Source: an uncultured Clostridia bacterium
GTDB lineage: Bacteria; Bacillota; Clostridia; Christensenellales; Borkfalkiaceae
DNA: 53,019 nt
Direction of reading: 5' to 3'
Assembly (NCBI GenBank): GCA_944346885.1
Contig: CALVMR010000033.1
Coordinates: 1-53,019, forward strand
Every line of letters begins with the position of its first letter. Position 1 is the first letter of the stretch. Shown one piece after another: positions 22,204 through 33,113 of this stretch. The notes under the pieces were generated by a model. That model worked only from the letters and a program-made list of their open reading frames with translations, did no database searches and was not told the DNA's origin. Position numbers and translations under genes: made by a program.

Positions 22204-23391
22204 ATGGATCTTTTTGCAAAAATCCCGAAAAACGGGAACTACCGCCTTTCGCAGGCGGCAAAGGCGGCGGGGGCGTACCCCTATTTTCACGAACTGCGTT
22301 CGGGGCAGGATACGGTGGTGAACATGGAGGGGCGGCGCACCATCATGCTCGGCTCCAACAATTATCTGGGGCTGACCAGCCACCCCAAGGTGCGCGCGGC
22401 GGGCATCGCCGCGCTGGAAAAATACGGCAGCGGCTGTTCGGGTTCGCGTTTTTTGAACGGAACGCTGGATATCCATGCAGAGCTGGAACGCGCGCTCGCC
22501 CGTTTTTTGCACAAGGATGCGGCGGTCACGTTCGGCACGGGCTTCCAAAGCAATCTCGGCATTTTGAGCACCGTTGCTTCGCTCGGCGACTACATTCTCT
22601 GCGATAAAGAGAACCACGCCAGCATTTACGACGGCTGCAAGCTCTCCTATGCGAAGATGGTGCGCTACGAGCACAGCGATATGGAAGACTTGGAGCGGCG
22701 CCTGCGCGCCCTGCCGCAGGAGGCGGGCGTGCTCATCGTCACCGACGGCGTGTTCAGCATGAGCGGCGATATCTGCAAACTGCCCGAAATCGTGGCGCTT
22801 GCCAAAAAGTACGGTGCGCGCGTGATGGTGGACGATGCGCACGGGCTGGGCGTTTTGGGGAAAACGGGGCGCGGCACGGCGGAATACTTCGGGCTGGAAG
22901 AGGAAGTGGATATCCTCATGGGCACCTTTTCCAAATCGCTTGCCAGCATCGGCGGGTACATGGCGGCGCGCGAGGATGTGGCGGAATTTGTTCGGCTCAA
23001 TTCCCGCCCCTTTATATTCAGCGCCAGCATGACGCCCGCCGCGGTGTGCTGCGCGCGCGCCGCGCTGGAAATTTTGGAGGAGGAGCCGGAGCGTGTGGAG
23101 CGCCTTGCCGTCGTCGCCGCGTACATGCGGGCGCGGCTCAAAGAACAGGGCGCGTCCATCATCGAGAGCATCACGCCCATCATCCCCGTCTATACCTATG
23201 AAAACGAAAAGACGTTTGCCGCCTGCCGCATGCTGTTGGAGCGCGGCGTATACGTCAACCCCGTCATCGCGCCCGCCGCGCCCGCAGGGCAGTGCCTGCT
23301 GCGAACGAGCTATGTGGCAACGCTCACCGAAGAGCTGCTGGACGAGGCGGCGGAAAAGATCGGGCAGGTGCTCCGCATCGTAAACGGGTAA
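22204..23391 (+). CDS. Alpha-oxoamine synthase family PLP enzyme (KBL/BioF/SPT-like)
   Basis: 395 residues, full length for the family. These enzymes condense an amino acid with an acyl-CoA and release CO2. Signatures: MLGSNNYLGLTSHPKV (N-terminal glycine-rich core), DDAHGLGVLGKTGRG (PLP-binding Asp/His), and GTFSKSLASIGGY with the PLP-bound lysine at about 244. Glycine C-acetyltransferase, 8-amino-7-oxononanoate synthase and serine palmitoyltransferase all share these, so the substrate is open. No bio or threonine-dehydrogenase gene is nearby. It is alone in its transcription unit; the N-terminal segment AYPYFHELRSGQD is more like the SPT/CqsA side. Confidence 0.8.
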   Translation: MDLFAKIPKNGNYRLSQAAKAAGAYPYFHELRSGQDTVVNMEGRRTIMLGSNNYLGLTSHPKVRAAGIAALEKYGSGCSGSRFLNGTLDIHAELERALARFLHKDAAVTFGTGFQSNLGILSTVASLGDYILCDKENHASIYDGCKLSYAKMVRYEHSDMEDLERRLRALPQEAGVLIVTDGVFSMSGDICKLPEIVALAKKYGARVMVDDAHGLGVLGKTGRGTAEYFGLEEEVDILMGTFSKSLASIGGYMAAREDVAEFVRLNSRPFIFSASMTPAAVCCARAALEILEEEPERVERLAVVAAYMRARLKEQGASIIESITPIIPVYTYENEKTFAACRMLLERGVYVNPVIAPAAPAGQCLLRTSYVATLTEELLDEAAEKIGQVLRIVNG

Positions 23392-23613
23392 ACGATCTCC
23401 GCCGCGCCGCCGCGGCGCGGCGGAAAAGGAAAACGGGCGGGCGTGCGCCTTTCCCTCGGCGAGGGAAAGGAACTGCGCCTGCTGAAAAGAAGGGGCGGGC
23501 TCGGTACCGAAGGAAAGAGATGACCGTATCCGGCACGAGGCGCTCCGCTTCGGGGCGCCTGCAAAAGCCGCGTCCGCTTTTTAAAAAACCCGCGCGTACC
23601 CCCGCAAAAGCGC
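23392..23613. other. Hairpin-rich intergenic region
   Basis: The 311-bp gap to rpsU has three near-perfect hairpins and no gene: TCCGCCGCGCCGC / GCGGCGCGGCGGA (23398-23424), CCTTTCCCTC / GAGGGAAAGG (23448-23470) and AGGCGCTCCG / CGGGGCGCCT (23539-23561). They lack T runs and may be dispersed genomic palindromes. The rpsU promoter follows. Confidence 0.5.
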
Positions 23614-23642
23614 TTGACATTGTTTCCCCGTTATACTAAAAT
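23614..23642 (+). promoter_or_regulatory. Promoter of rpsU
   Basis: TTGACA, 17-bp spacer, TAAAAT (23637-23642). Confidence 0.85.
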
Positions 23643-23702
23643 AGACGAGCTGACAAAATGTGGAAGCAAATAAGTGCTTTGGCGAAGGAGGGTAGAAGAG
23701 GA

Positions 23703-23882
23703 ATGTCCACGATCCGAGTCGGAGAAAACGAGTCTGTTGACAGTGCGCTGCGCCGCTTCAAAAGGAAGTGCTCGCGCGACGGCATCATCGGCGATCTGCG
23801 CCGCAAAGAGCATTACGAAAAGCCTTCCGTCCGCAGGAAGAAAAAGCGCGAAGCCGCCCGCAAGAGAAGCAGCAAAAACTGA
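23703..23882 (+). CDS. rpsU: 30S ribosomal protein bS21
   Basis: 59 residues, normal length. bS21 sits in the platform of the small subunit and helps initiation on natural mRNAs. Sequence [20 protein letters not shown] is the family start, and the KKKRE...RKR tail is the usual basic end. The ATG at 23703 is chosen (frame open from 23658) as it gives the family N-terminus; GGAGG lies 11 bp before it. It has its own strong promoter and a terminator. Confidence 0.95.
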   Translation: MSTIRVGENESVDSALRRFKRKCSRDGIIGDLRRKEHYEKPSVRRKKKREAARKRSSKN

Positions 23883-23886
23883 AACA

Positions 23887-23917
23887 CAAAAGCCTGTTGC
23901 CATGCAGCAGGCTTTTT
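23887..23917 (+). terminator. Terminator of rpsU
   Basis: AGCCTGTTGC, CAT, GCAGCAGGCT, five T. Confidence 0.9.
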
Positions 23918-23953
23918 CATTTGCCCGCAAAATTTGCGGAAAGGAGGGGAAAA

Positions 23954-24343
23954 TTGAAGGAAGAGAGAAGCATCAAAAGCGTTGCAAAGGATGCGAAGCG
24001 CCGTTTGAAAAACGGCTTTTGGGAGGGCTGCGAAGAGGAGTTGAAAAGCGAGCTTGCCCGCGCGCGGCGGGCGGGCGTGAGCGAAAGCCGCGCCGCGCGC
24101 TACTTCACCGATAAAGTGGCGCTGCGCCTTGCGGGCGGGGAGGACGAGGCGTTTTATGCCCGCGTGCGCGTCATGCTGCTTGCCGAGGGCGAGGTTTCGG
24201 ATGCGATCGGCAGGCTCATCGACCGCGCGTATTACGAAACGCTCAGTTACGAAGAGAAGCAGCGCTACACCCTGCGCCTTTCCGAGCGGTACCTGCGCGC
24301 GTTGGAGCGGTTCCGCCGCGAGTGCGAATTCGAGGGGCTGTAA
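23954..24343 (+). CDS. Conserved-looking helical protein of unknown function
   Basis: 129 residues from a TTG start, chosen because AAAGGAGGGG lies right before it; upstream in-frame ATGs overlap rpsU and its terminator. Charged and all-helical (ARARRAGVSESRAARYF; YEEKQRYTLRLSERYLRALERF). Not YqeY, which often follows rpsU in Firmicutes. Transcription may come by read-through of the rpsU terminator. Function unknown. Confidence 0.65.
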   Translation: MKEERSIKSVAKDAKRRLKNGFWEGCEEELKSELARARRAGVSESRAARYFTDKVALRLAGGEDEAFYARVRVMLLAEGEVSDAIGRLIDRAYYETLSYEEKQRYTLRLSERYLRALERFRRECEFEGL

Positions 24344-24403
24344 ACGCCGCCGCGGCGCGGTGCGGCGCGGCGGCGAAAATTGTTTTTCGCGCCGCGGCAG
24401 GGC

Positions 24404-24432
24404 TTGCGCGGCGGCGCGGATTGTGGTATACT
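24404..24432 (+). promoter_or_regulatory. Promoter of the pcrA-ligA unit
   Basis: TTGCGC, 17-bp spacer, TATACT (24427-24432). Confidence 0.75.
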
Positions 24433-24439
24433 GGAAAGG

Positions 24440-24480
24440 AACAAAGCAGACCCGCTTTTAGCCGGGCTCCGCTTTGTTTT
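24440..24480 (+). terminator. Terminator-like hairpin in the pcrA leader (possible attenuator)
   Basis: AACAAAGC (24440-24447) pairs with GCTTTGTT (24471-24478), with an inner CCCG / CGGG stem, and ends in TTTT. It starts at about +1 of the transcript, 54 bp before the pcrA ATG. Confidence 0.55.
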
Positions 24481-24533
24481 AAGAGAAAGCGGAACGCAAA
24501 AAAACGGTGCGCGGGGCGCCGCGCGGGCAAAAG

Positions 24534-26858
24534 ATGAACGGAATTTTTGAAAAACTGAACGAAGAACAGAAAAAACCCGTCACCGATACGGAGGGCGCGG
24601 TTCTGGTGTTTGCGGGGGCGGGCAGCGGCAAAACGCGGGTGCTCACTTCGCGCATCGCCTACCTTGTGGAGGAGAAGGGGGTGTTTCCCTCTTCCGTGCT
24701 CGCCATCACTTTCACCAACAAGGCAGCCAACGAAATGAAGGAGCGGCTTGCGGATATGGTGGCGGGCAGCGAAAGCATGTGGATCTGCACCATCCACAGC
24801 ATGTGCGTGCGCATTTTGCGCCGCTTTGCCGAAAAGCGCGGGTTCACCCCCAATTTTTCCATTTACAGCGAAACGGAGCGCGCCGCCGTCATCAAAAAGG
24901 CGTTTGCCGCCTGCGGGTTCGCCGAGGAAAAACTTTTAAAGAACGTGAAGTACCACATCGCCAACGCGCGCATGCTGGGGCTCTCTCCCGCCGAATACGC
25001 CGAGGAAAACGCGCAGCTGAAAGGCATCGGCGAGATCGTTGCCGTCTACAAGGAGTACTGCGATTTTTTAAGGCGCAACAACGCCCTCGATTTCGACGAT
25101 CTTTTGAACGAAACGCGCGCCCTGCTCGAACAGGACCGCGAAGCGCTCGATTACTACGGCGGCAGGTTCCGCTATATCCATGTAGACGAGTTTCAGGATA
25201 CCAACCGCGTGCAGTACGAGATCGTCCGCCTGCTCGCCTCCGTGCACGGCAACCTCTTCGCCGTGGGAGACGACGACCAAAGCATCTACGGCTGGCGCGG
25301 CGCCAAGATCGAAAACATTTTGGGGTTTGAAAAGGACTTCCCCGGCGCAAAGGTGTACAAGCTGGAACGCAATTACCGCTCCACCAAAAGCATTTTGCAG
25401 CTTGCCAACACCGTCATCCAAAACAACGGCAGGCGGCGCAGCAAAGTGCTGTGGACGCAGAACGGCGAAGGGGATAAGCCGCAGTATTTTCAGGCGGAGA
25501 CGGAGGCGGACGAGGCGCTGTACGCGGCGCGCACCATCTTGGCGCACGTTAGCGCGGGAGAGCGCTTTTCGGATTTTGCGGTGCTCATGCGCATCAACGC
25601 GCTCACCCGCGCCTACGAGCAGGAGTTTGCCAAATACGGCATCCCGTTCCGCGTGTTCGGCGGCTTCCGCTTTTACGAGCGCAAAGAGGTAAAGGACCTG
25701 CTCGCGTATCTGCGCATCGTCAACAACCCCTTTGACAGCGAGGCGGTCACGCGGGTGGTGAACGTGCCGAAGCGCGGCATCGGCGCGCGCACCGTGGAAG
25801 TGCTCGAAGAATACGCGCGCGAAAACGACTGCACGGTGTACGACGCCGTGCTGGCTGCCGAAACGCTTCCGCTTAACGCGGGCAGCAAGGCAAAGGTGAA
25901 GGCGTTCGGCGCGCTGCTCAAATCGTTGGTCATAAAAGGCGCGGAGGAGAGCGCGGACGAGCTGATCCGCGACGTCATCGACGATACGGGCATCCTTGCC
26001 ATGTACGAGGACGATTCGGACGAGAGCATCAACAAAAAGGCGAACATCGACGAGTTCGTCAATTCGGTGGACGAGTTTTGCCGCGCGAACAAGGGCGCGT
26101 CGCTCGCGGATTTTTTGAACCAAGTTACGCTGAGTTCGGATACCGACGATATGGACGAGAGCGATTACGTCACCGTTGCCACCATCCATTCGGTAAAAGG
26201 GCTGGAATTTGACAACGTGTTCATCGTGGGTATGGAGGAAAACATCATGCCCGTCTCCCGCGCTTCGCTTGAAGGAGACGAGCTGGAAGAGGAGCGCAGG
26301 CTGCTGTACGTTGCCATCACCCGCGCGCGCAAACGGCTGTGGATCACCCGTTCGCGCAGCCGCTACCTCTACGGCGAGCGCAGCCTTACGCTGCCCTCCC
26401 GCTTTATCGGCGAGCTTGCCAAGGAGTTGGGCGCGGAGGCGCTGCCCTCCCGCGCTCCGTACGCGCAGGAGGGGTACGGCGGGTACGCGAGGCGGTACGG
26501 CGGGTATTCCCCGCGCGAGGCGGGCAGGCGCGCCTTTGCCCGCCCGCAGCGCAATGAGGACGGGTATTACAGCGACCTTCCGCCCGATGACGCGCCCTCC
26601 TCGTTTGCGAACGCCTTTTCCGCCGCGGCGGCGTACCGCACGCAGGGCGGCGGGCGCGCGTCCGCGGCAGGCGCGGGCGGCAGGCAAAAAGATTTTTCCG
26701 CTTTCCGCACGGGCGTTCGGGTGCGGCACCCCAAGTTCGGCGAGGGGGTCATCATCGCCACCAAGGGGCAGGGGAAGGACTTGGCGGCGGATATCAGCTT
26801 TCCGGGGTTCGGCATCAAGCAGCTTTCCGTGCTCATCGCGCCGTTGGAGATCGTGTAG
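24534..26858 (+). CDS. pcrA: ATP-dependent 3'-5' DNA helicase PcrA (UvrD/Rep family)
   Basis: 774 residues. Unwinds DNA in repair, replication restart and rolling-circle replication. Walker A GAGSGKT is at about 28-34. Other helicase motifs visible: GDDDQSIYGWRGA (motif III), VATIHSVKGLEFDNV (V) and EEERRLLYVAITRARKRL (VI). The C-terminus ends in the Tudor-like domain that binds RNA polymerase (TGVRVRHPKFGEGVI). A Gly/Arg/Tyr-rich linker (about 650-720) is longer than usual. The ATG at 24534 has only a weak ribosome binding site. Staphylococcal rolling-circle plasmids use PcrA, so it may serve the element here too. Confidence 0.93.
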   Translation: MNGIFEKLNEEQKKPVTDTEGAVLVFAGAGSGKTRVLTSRIAYLVEEKGVFPSSVLAITFTNKAANEMKERLADMVAGSESMWICTIHSMCVRILRRFAEKRGFTPNFSIYSETERAAVIKKAFAACGFAEEKLLKNVKYHIANARMLGLSPAEYAEENAQLKGIGEIVAVYKEYCDFLRRNNALDFDDLLNETRALLEQDREALDYYGGRFRYIHVDEFQDTNRVQYEIVRLLASVHGNLFAVGDDDQSIYGWRGAKIENILGFEKDFPGAKVYKLERNYRSTKSILQLANTVIQNNGRRRSKVLWTQNGEGDKPQYFQAETEADEALYAARTILAHVSAGERFSDFAVLMRINALTRAYEQEFAKYGIPFRVFGGFRFYERKEVKDLLAYLRIVNNPFDSEAVTRVVNVPKRGIGARTVEVLEEYARENDCTVYDAVLAAETLPLNAGSKAKVKAFGALLKSLVIKGAEESADELIRDVIDDTGILAMYEDDSDESINKKANIDEFVNSVDEFCRANKGASLADFLNQVTLSSDTDDMDESDYVTVATIHSVKGLEFDNVFIVGMEENIMPVSRASLEGDELEEERRLLYVAITRARKRLWITRSRSRYLYGERSLTLPSRFIGELAKELGAEALPSRAPYAQEGYGGYARRYGGYSPREAGRRAFARPQRNEDGYYSDLPPDDAPSSFANAFSAAAAYRTQGGGRASAAGAGGRQKDFSAFRTGVRVRHPKFGEGVIIATKGQGKDLAADISFPGFGIKQLSVLIAPLEIV

Positions 26859-28865
<2,007 letters not shown>

Positions 28866-28918
28866 TCGTCTTGCGCGGGCGCGGCGCGCAAGAATTTTCG
28901 CCGCGGGCGCAAAAGCGC

Positions 28919-28947
28919 TTGAAATCTGCGCGCGGTTTTGGTATAAT
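28919..28947 (+). promoter_or_regulatory. Promoter of yicC
   Basis: TTGAAA, 17-bp spacer, TATAAT (28942-28947). Confidence 0.88.
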
Positions 28948-28992
28948 GAAAGGACGGAAAGAGAGCCGCCGAAAGGCGGGGGAGGTGCCGCC

Positions 28993-29868
28993 GTGTTCAG
29001 CATGACCGGTTACGGAAAGGGAGAAGTGCGCGAGGGCGGCATCGAGCTGACCGTCGAGATTAAAACGGTCAACAACCGCTATCTGGACGTCTCCGTCAAA
29101 GGGCCGCGCGTCTTTTCGGCGCAGGAAGAGCGCGTGCGCGCGATCGTGCGCGAAAAGCTGACCCGCGGGCATGCGGATGTGTACATAGGGCTTTTGGATA
29201 AGCGCGAGCGCGCCAAAGAGCTGTATGTAGACGAAGCCGCCGCAGGCAGCTATGTGAGCGCCGCGGCAAGGCTGAAAGCCATGTTCCCCGCGCTGCCCAA
29301 CGATTTTACGCTTACCGCGCTGATGAAAAGCCCGGACGTGGTGCGGCAGGAGGAGGCGCAGGGCGCCGACGAGCCGCTGCTTTCCGCGCTGGAAAGGGCG
29401 CTCGGCGCGGCGTTGGACGCGCTGAACGCCATGCGCGCCAAAGAGGGCGCCAAGCTCGCCGCGGATATGCTGGCGCGGGCGGATACCGTTGCGGAGACGG
29501 TGGAGGCGATCGCCCGCCGCGCGCCGCTGGTCGCCGAAAATTACCGCACCAAGCTCGCCGCGCGCATCAAAGAGGCGCTGGGCGGCGCGGCGTTCGACGA
29601 GGCGCGGATCCTTACCGAAGCGGCGGTGTTCGCGGATCGGGCAAACATCGACGAGGAGCTGACCCGTCTTCGCTCGCACGTGGCGCAGTTCCGCTCCATC
29701 TGCAAGGAGGAGCGCGTGGGGCGCAAGCTGGATTTTTTGGTGCAGGAGTTCAACCGCGAGGCGAACACCGTCTGCTCCAAGAGCAACGATCTGGAAGTCA
29801 CTTCGCTGGGGCTCGCTTTGAAAAACGAGATCGAAAAGATCCGCGAGCAGGTGCAAAACGTAGAGTAG
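28993..29868 (+). CDS. yicC: YicC-family endoribonuclease
   Basis: 291 residues, normal length. YicC/YloC proteins are endoribonucleases implicated in RNA turnover. The start SMTGYGKG and ELTVEIKTVNNRYLDV are the YicC N-terminal signature; the C-terminal domain has DRANIDEELTRLRSHVAQF and DFLVQEFNREANTVCSKS. GTG start at 28993, with GGAGG 7 bp ahead. In Bacillus it is followed by remA, gmk and rpoZ; here rpoZ follows directly, so remA and gmk are elsewhere or lost. Confidence 0.93.
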   Translation: MFSMTGYGKGEVREGGIELTVEIKTVNNRYLDVSVKGPRVFSAQEERVRAIVREKLTRGHADVYIGLLDKRERAKELYVDEAAAGSYVSAAARLKAMFPALPNDFTLTALMKSPDVVRQEEAQGADEPLLSALERALGAALDALNAMRAKEGAKLAADMLARADTVAETVEAIARRAPLVAENYRTKLAARIKEALGGAAFDEARILTEAAVFADRANIDEELTRLRSHVAQFRSICKEERVGRKLDFLVQEFNREANTVCSKSNDLEVTSLGLALKNEIEKIREQVQNVE

Positions 29869-29947
29869 CCCGCACGGTGCGCGGCGCCTTTGCGCGAGGA
29901 ATGCGTGAACAAAATTTTGTGAACATAGCAAAGAAAGGAGTTAGAAA

Positions 29948-30169
29948 ATGATCAACGAACCCGTGGTAGACCGTTTGGTGGAAAAACTCGGAACGGCGGA
30001 AGAGCCCGCTTCCCGCTATGCGCTGTGCGTGGTCGTGGCAAAGCGCGCGCGGCAGATCATCGACCAAGAACAGAGCCAGGGCATCCACGAACTGCCCGGC
30101 AACACCAAAGAGATCGCGCTTGCCTGCCAGGAGATCATGTCCGGCAAGCTGGTCATGACAAAAGACTGA
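29948..30169 (+). CDS. rpoZ: RNA polymerase omega subunit
   Basis: 73 residues, typical. Omega helps fold the beta-prime subunit. RYALCVVVAKRARQIID matches the family core. AAAGGAG precedes the ATG. coaBC, usually next, is missing; priA follows after a terminator. Confidence 0.92.
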   Translation: MINEPVVDRLVEKLGTAEEPASRYALCVVVAKRARQIIDQEQSQGIHELPGNTKEIALACQEIMSGKLVMTKD

Positions 30170-30176
30170 GGCTTTG

Positions 30177-30220
30177 AAGGCTGCCTGCCCCGCCCGTTCG
30201 GGGCAGGTTGCTTCTTTTTG
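30177..30220 (+). terminator. Terminator after rpoZ
   Basis: CCTGCCCCG, CCCGTT, CGGGGCAGG, then TTGCTTCTTTTT. Confidence 0.85.
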
Positions 30221-30240
30221 CAAATACCTGAGAGAACGGC

Positions 30241-32409
30241 ATGACGGCGGAAGTGATCGTAGATATCGCGCACAGCGATGTGGATAAAATTTTTGAATAC
30301 CGTGCCATCGAGGGCGTGCGGGAGGGCAGCCGCGTGCGGGTGCCCTTCGGCAATTCCGCGGCGGACGGCTACGTCATGCGCCTCAAAGAGGGGAGCGATT
30401 TCGACGCTTCCAAGCTCAAAACGATCGAAAGGGTCGTAGACCACGCGCTGACGGCGGAGTGCCTTGCGCTCGCCAAACAGATCGCGGCGCGCTACCGCTG
30501 CCCGCTGGCGCTGACGCTGCGCCTCTTTCTGCCCGCCGAAATGCGGCGGGGCAAGGCGCGCGAGCTCTATAAAACGGTCGTAACGTTTGCAAAGGGCGGG
30601 GAGCTGCCCGCCCGCGCCAAGGCGCAGCGGGCGGCGCTGGCGTATCTGCAAGAGCATTCCCCCTGCGACCGCGCGCAGCTGTGCAAACAGTTCGGGCTGC
30701 AGGCGGTAAAGGCGCTCGTTGCGCGCGGCTTTGCCGCCGAACACAGAGAGCGCGTGACCCGTTCTCCGTACGAAGAGGTGGAGGGGGCGGCGCCCGTACG
30801 CACGCTCACGCCCGCGCAGCAGAACGCCGTGCGCGCCGTTTGCACGGCGCCGCAAACGGTGCAGCTCTTGCACGGGGTCACGGGCAGCGGAAAAACGGAG
30901 ATCTATTTAACGCTCATCGCCGCGGCGCTCTCCGCGGGGAAGAGCGCCGTCTTTCTCGTTCCGGAAATTTCGCTCACGCCGCAGATGCTTTCGCAGCTGC
31001 GCGCGCGGTTCGGCAGGCAGGCGGCGATCCTGCACAGCGGGCTTTCGGCGGGGGAAAAGTTCGACGAGTGGCAGCGCCTCCGCACGGGCGAGGCAAAGAT
31101 CGCCATCGGGGCGCGCAGCGCCGTGTTCGCGCCCGTGGAAAACGTCGGCGTCATCATTTTGGACGAGGAGCACGACGGCAGTTACAAAAGCGAGACCAAT
31201 CCCCGTTACGAAACGGCGCAGATCGCGCGCATGCGCGCGGAATACAACGGCTGCAAGCTGGTCATGGGCAGCGCAACGCCTTCGGTGGAGAGCTATTTGA
31301 AGGCGAAGGAGGGGGAGTTCGGGCTCATCGAGCTGCCGGAACGCATCAACCGCCGCCCGCTGCCGGAGATCGTTGTGGCGGATATGCGGCGGGAGGTGCG
31401 CCGCGGCAACCCTTCCCCCTTTTCGGCGGCGCTGCGCGAAGAGATCGCCGCCTGCCTTGCGGCGGGGAAGCAGACCATCCTGTTTTTGAATCGGCGCGGG
31501 TTTGCGCAGAGCGTCGTCTGCCGCGAATGCGGCGCCGTGGTAAAGTGCGCGCAGTGCGACGTTGCGCTTACCTATCACAGCGAGGAGCACTGCCTCAAAT
31601 GCCATTACTGCGGCGCGGCGTACCGCATGCTCGCCGCCTGCCCCGCCTGCGGCAGCGTGCATTTAAGCTATACGGGCACGGGCACGCAGCGCGTTGTGGG
31701 AGAATTGAAAAAGCTGTACTCCTCCGCCCGCATTCTGCGCATGGACGTGGATACGACGGCGGGAAAAGAGGGGCACTATAAGATCTTAAAGCGGTTTGCC
31801 GACCGCGAGGCGGATATCCTCGTCGGCACGCAGATGGTCGCCAAAGGGCACGATTTCCCCGGCGTGACGCTCGTCGGCATCTTGGATGCGGATATGAGTC
31901 TGCATTTTTCGGATTACCGCAGCGGCGAACGCACCTTTCAGCTCATCACCCAAGTTGCGGGCAGGAGCGGAAGGGCGGGGGAACAGGGAAAGGTCGTGTT
32001 GCAGACGTACGATCCCGAAAATTACATTCTGCGCTTTGCGGTGCAGTACGATTACAAGGGGTTTTTCGCACACGAAATATCGCTGCGCCGCGCCACGGCG
32101 TTCCCTCCGTTCGCGCGCATCGTGCGCGTGATGGTCACGGCGGAAGAGGATAAAAAGGCGCTGGAAGCGCTCAAAGAGGTGTATTTTTCTCTCAAAGAGC
32201 TGTATGATGCGCAGCGGGAGGAGTTTTTGTTTTTCAACAAAATGCGTTCGCCCGTGCGGCGCATTCAAAACCGCTTCCGCTACCAGGTGCTGCTGCGTTT
32301 GAAAGGGCAGGGGGAAAAGCTGCTGCCCGAAATTTATGCGCGCGCGCTGGCTTTCCGCTCGCGCGGCGTGTTGGTGTATGTGGAAGAAGATCCGGCAAAT
32401 CTGAGCTGA
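30241..32409 (+). CDS. priA: Primosomal replication-restart helicase PriA
   Basis: 722 residues. Reloads the replisome at stalled forks. The N-terminal 3'-end-binding domain begins AEVIVDIAHSDVDKIFEY. Helicase motifs: HGVTGSGKTEIY (about 210-221), ILDEEHDGSYK, LNRRGF. A zinc-binding cysteine cluster follows: CRECG, CAQC, CLKCHYCG, CPACG (about 425-475). The C-terminal helicase lobe has ADILVGTQMVAKGHDFPGVT. The start has only a modest ribosome binding site (GAGAGAAC). It begins 21 bp after the rpoZ terminator, so it depends on read-through or an unseen promoter. Confidence 0.94.
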   Translation: MTAEVIVDIAHSDVDKIFEYRAIEGVREGSRVRVPFGNSAADGYVMRLKEGSDFDASKLKTIERVVDHALTAECLALAKQIAARYRCPLALTLRLFLPAEMRRGKARELYKTVVTFAKGGELPARAKAQRAALAYLQEHSPCDRAQLCKQFGLQAVKALVARGFAAEHRERVTRSPYEEVEGAAPVRTLTPAQQNAVRAVCTAPQTVQLLHGVTGSGKTEIYLTLIAAALSAGKSAVFLVPEISLTPQMLSQLRARFGRQAAILHSGLSAGEKFDEWQRLRTGEAKIAIGARSAVFAPVENVGVIILDEEHDGSYKSETNPRYETAQIARMRAEYNGCKLVMGSATPSVESYLKAKEGEFGLIELPERINRRPLPEIVVADMRREVRRGNPSPFSAALREEIAACLAAGKQTILFLNRRGFAQSVVCRECGAVVKCAQCDVALTYHSEEHCLKCHYCGAAYRMLAACPACGSVHLSYTGTGTQRVVGELKKLYSSARILRMDVDTTAGKEGHYKILKRFADREADILVGTQMVAKGHDFPGVTLVGILDADMSLHFSDYRSGERTFQLITQVAGRSGRAGEQGKVVLQTYDPENYILRFAVQYDYKGFFAHEISLRRATAFPPFARIVRVMVTAEEDKKALEALKEVYFSLKELYDAQREEFLFFNKMRSPVRRIQNRFRYQVLLRLKGQGEKLLPEIYARALAFRSRGVLVYVEEDPANLS

Positions 32410-32418
32410 CGCGTTCAT

Positions 32419-32451
32419 GAAAAAAGTTTTGAAAGCGACAAAACTTTTTTC
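32419..32451 (+). terminator. AT-rich hairpin terminator after priA
   Basis: GAAAAAAGTTTTG, 7-nt loop, CAAAACTTTTTTC; 13 perfect pairs. Confidence 0.7.
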
Positions 32452-32538
32452 CGTACGTTGAGAGACAACCGAAAAATCGCAGCAAACCGCAGCCGACCGC
32501 TCGGCGCGGTCTGCGCGAGCACGAATATGGAGTATTTT

Positions 32539-32997
32539 ATGGCGATCCGCAACGTGGTTCAGGAAGGGGACGAAGTTCTCCGCAAAAAATGTTTTGAAGT
32601 AACGTCGTTCGACGCAAAGCTGTGGCAGCTGCTGGACGATATGAAAGAGACCGTTCGGCAGGAAGAGGGCGCGGGGCTTGCGGCGCCGCAGGTCGGCGTG
32701 CTTCGCCGCGCCGTCGTCGTGGACGTGGACGAGGGGTTTTTCGAATTTGTCGATCCCGTCATCGTGGCAAGCAAAGGCGAACAGCGCGGCTGGGAGGGCT
32801 GCCTCTCCGTGCGCGGAAAACGCGGCATCGTCACCCGCCCGGAGCACGTCAAGGTAGAGTACTTTGACCGCTTCGGCAAAAAGAAAAAGCTGACCGCGCA
32901 CGGGTTTTTTGCCCGCGCCGTCTGCCACGAGCTGGATCATTTGGACGGGATCCTCTACACCGACCGCGCCGAAAAGGTGGAACGCGTCAAAGAGTAG
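32539..32997 (+). CDS. def: Peptide deformylase
   Basis: 152 residues. Removes the formyl group from new proteins; works with Fmt, encoded next. All three motifs are present: GAGLAAPQVGV, EGCLSVRG and CHELDHLDG (metal ligands Cys, His, His and catalytic Glu). The ATG at 32539 (GGAG in front) gives the family start MAIRNVVQEGDEVLRKK; upstream in-frame starts are rejected. Confidence 0.95.
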   Translation: MAIRNVVQEGDEVLRKKCFEVTSFDAKLWQLLDDMKETVRQEEGAGLAAPQVGVLRRAVVVDVDEGFFEFVDPVIVASKGEQRGWEGCLSVRGKRGIVTRPEHVKVEYFDRFGKKKKLTAHGFFARAVCHELDHLDGILYTDRAEKVERVKE

Positions 32998-33113
32998 GGT
33001 GTTTTTTTGCATACGGAAAGCCGCCGCGCGCAGGCGGGCGGCTCTGCTTCGGCGCTTTGCCGCCGCGCTTGGGCGCGGGGCGGCGCCCGTAAAACCGCAC
33101 GGGGAGGCCTGCC

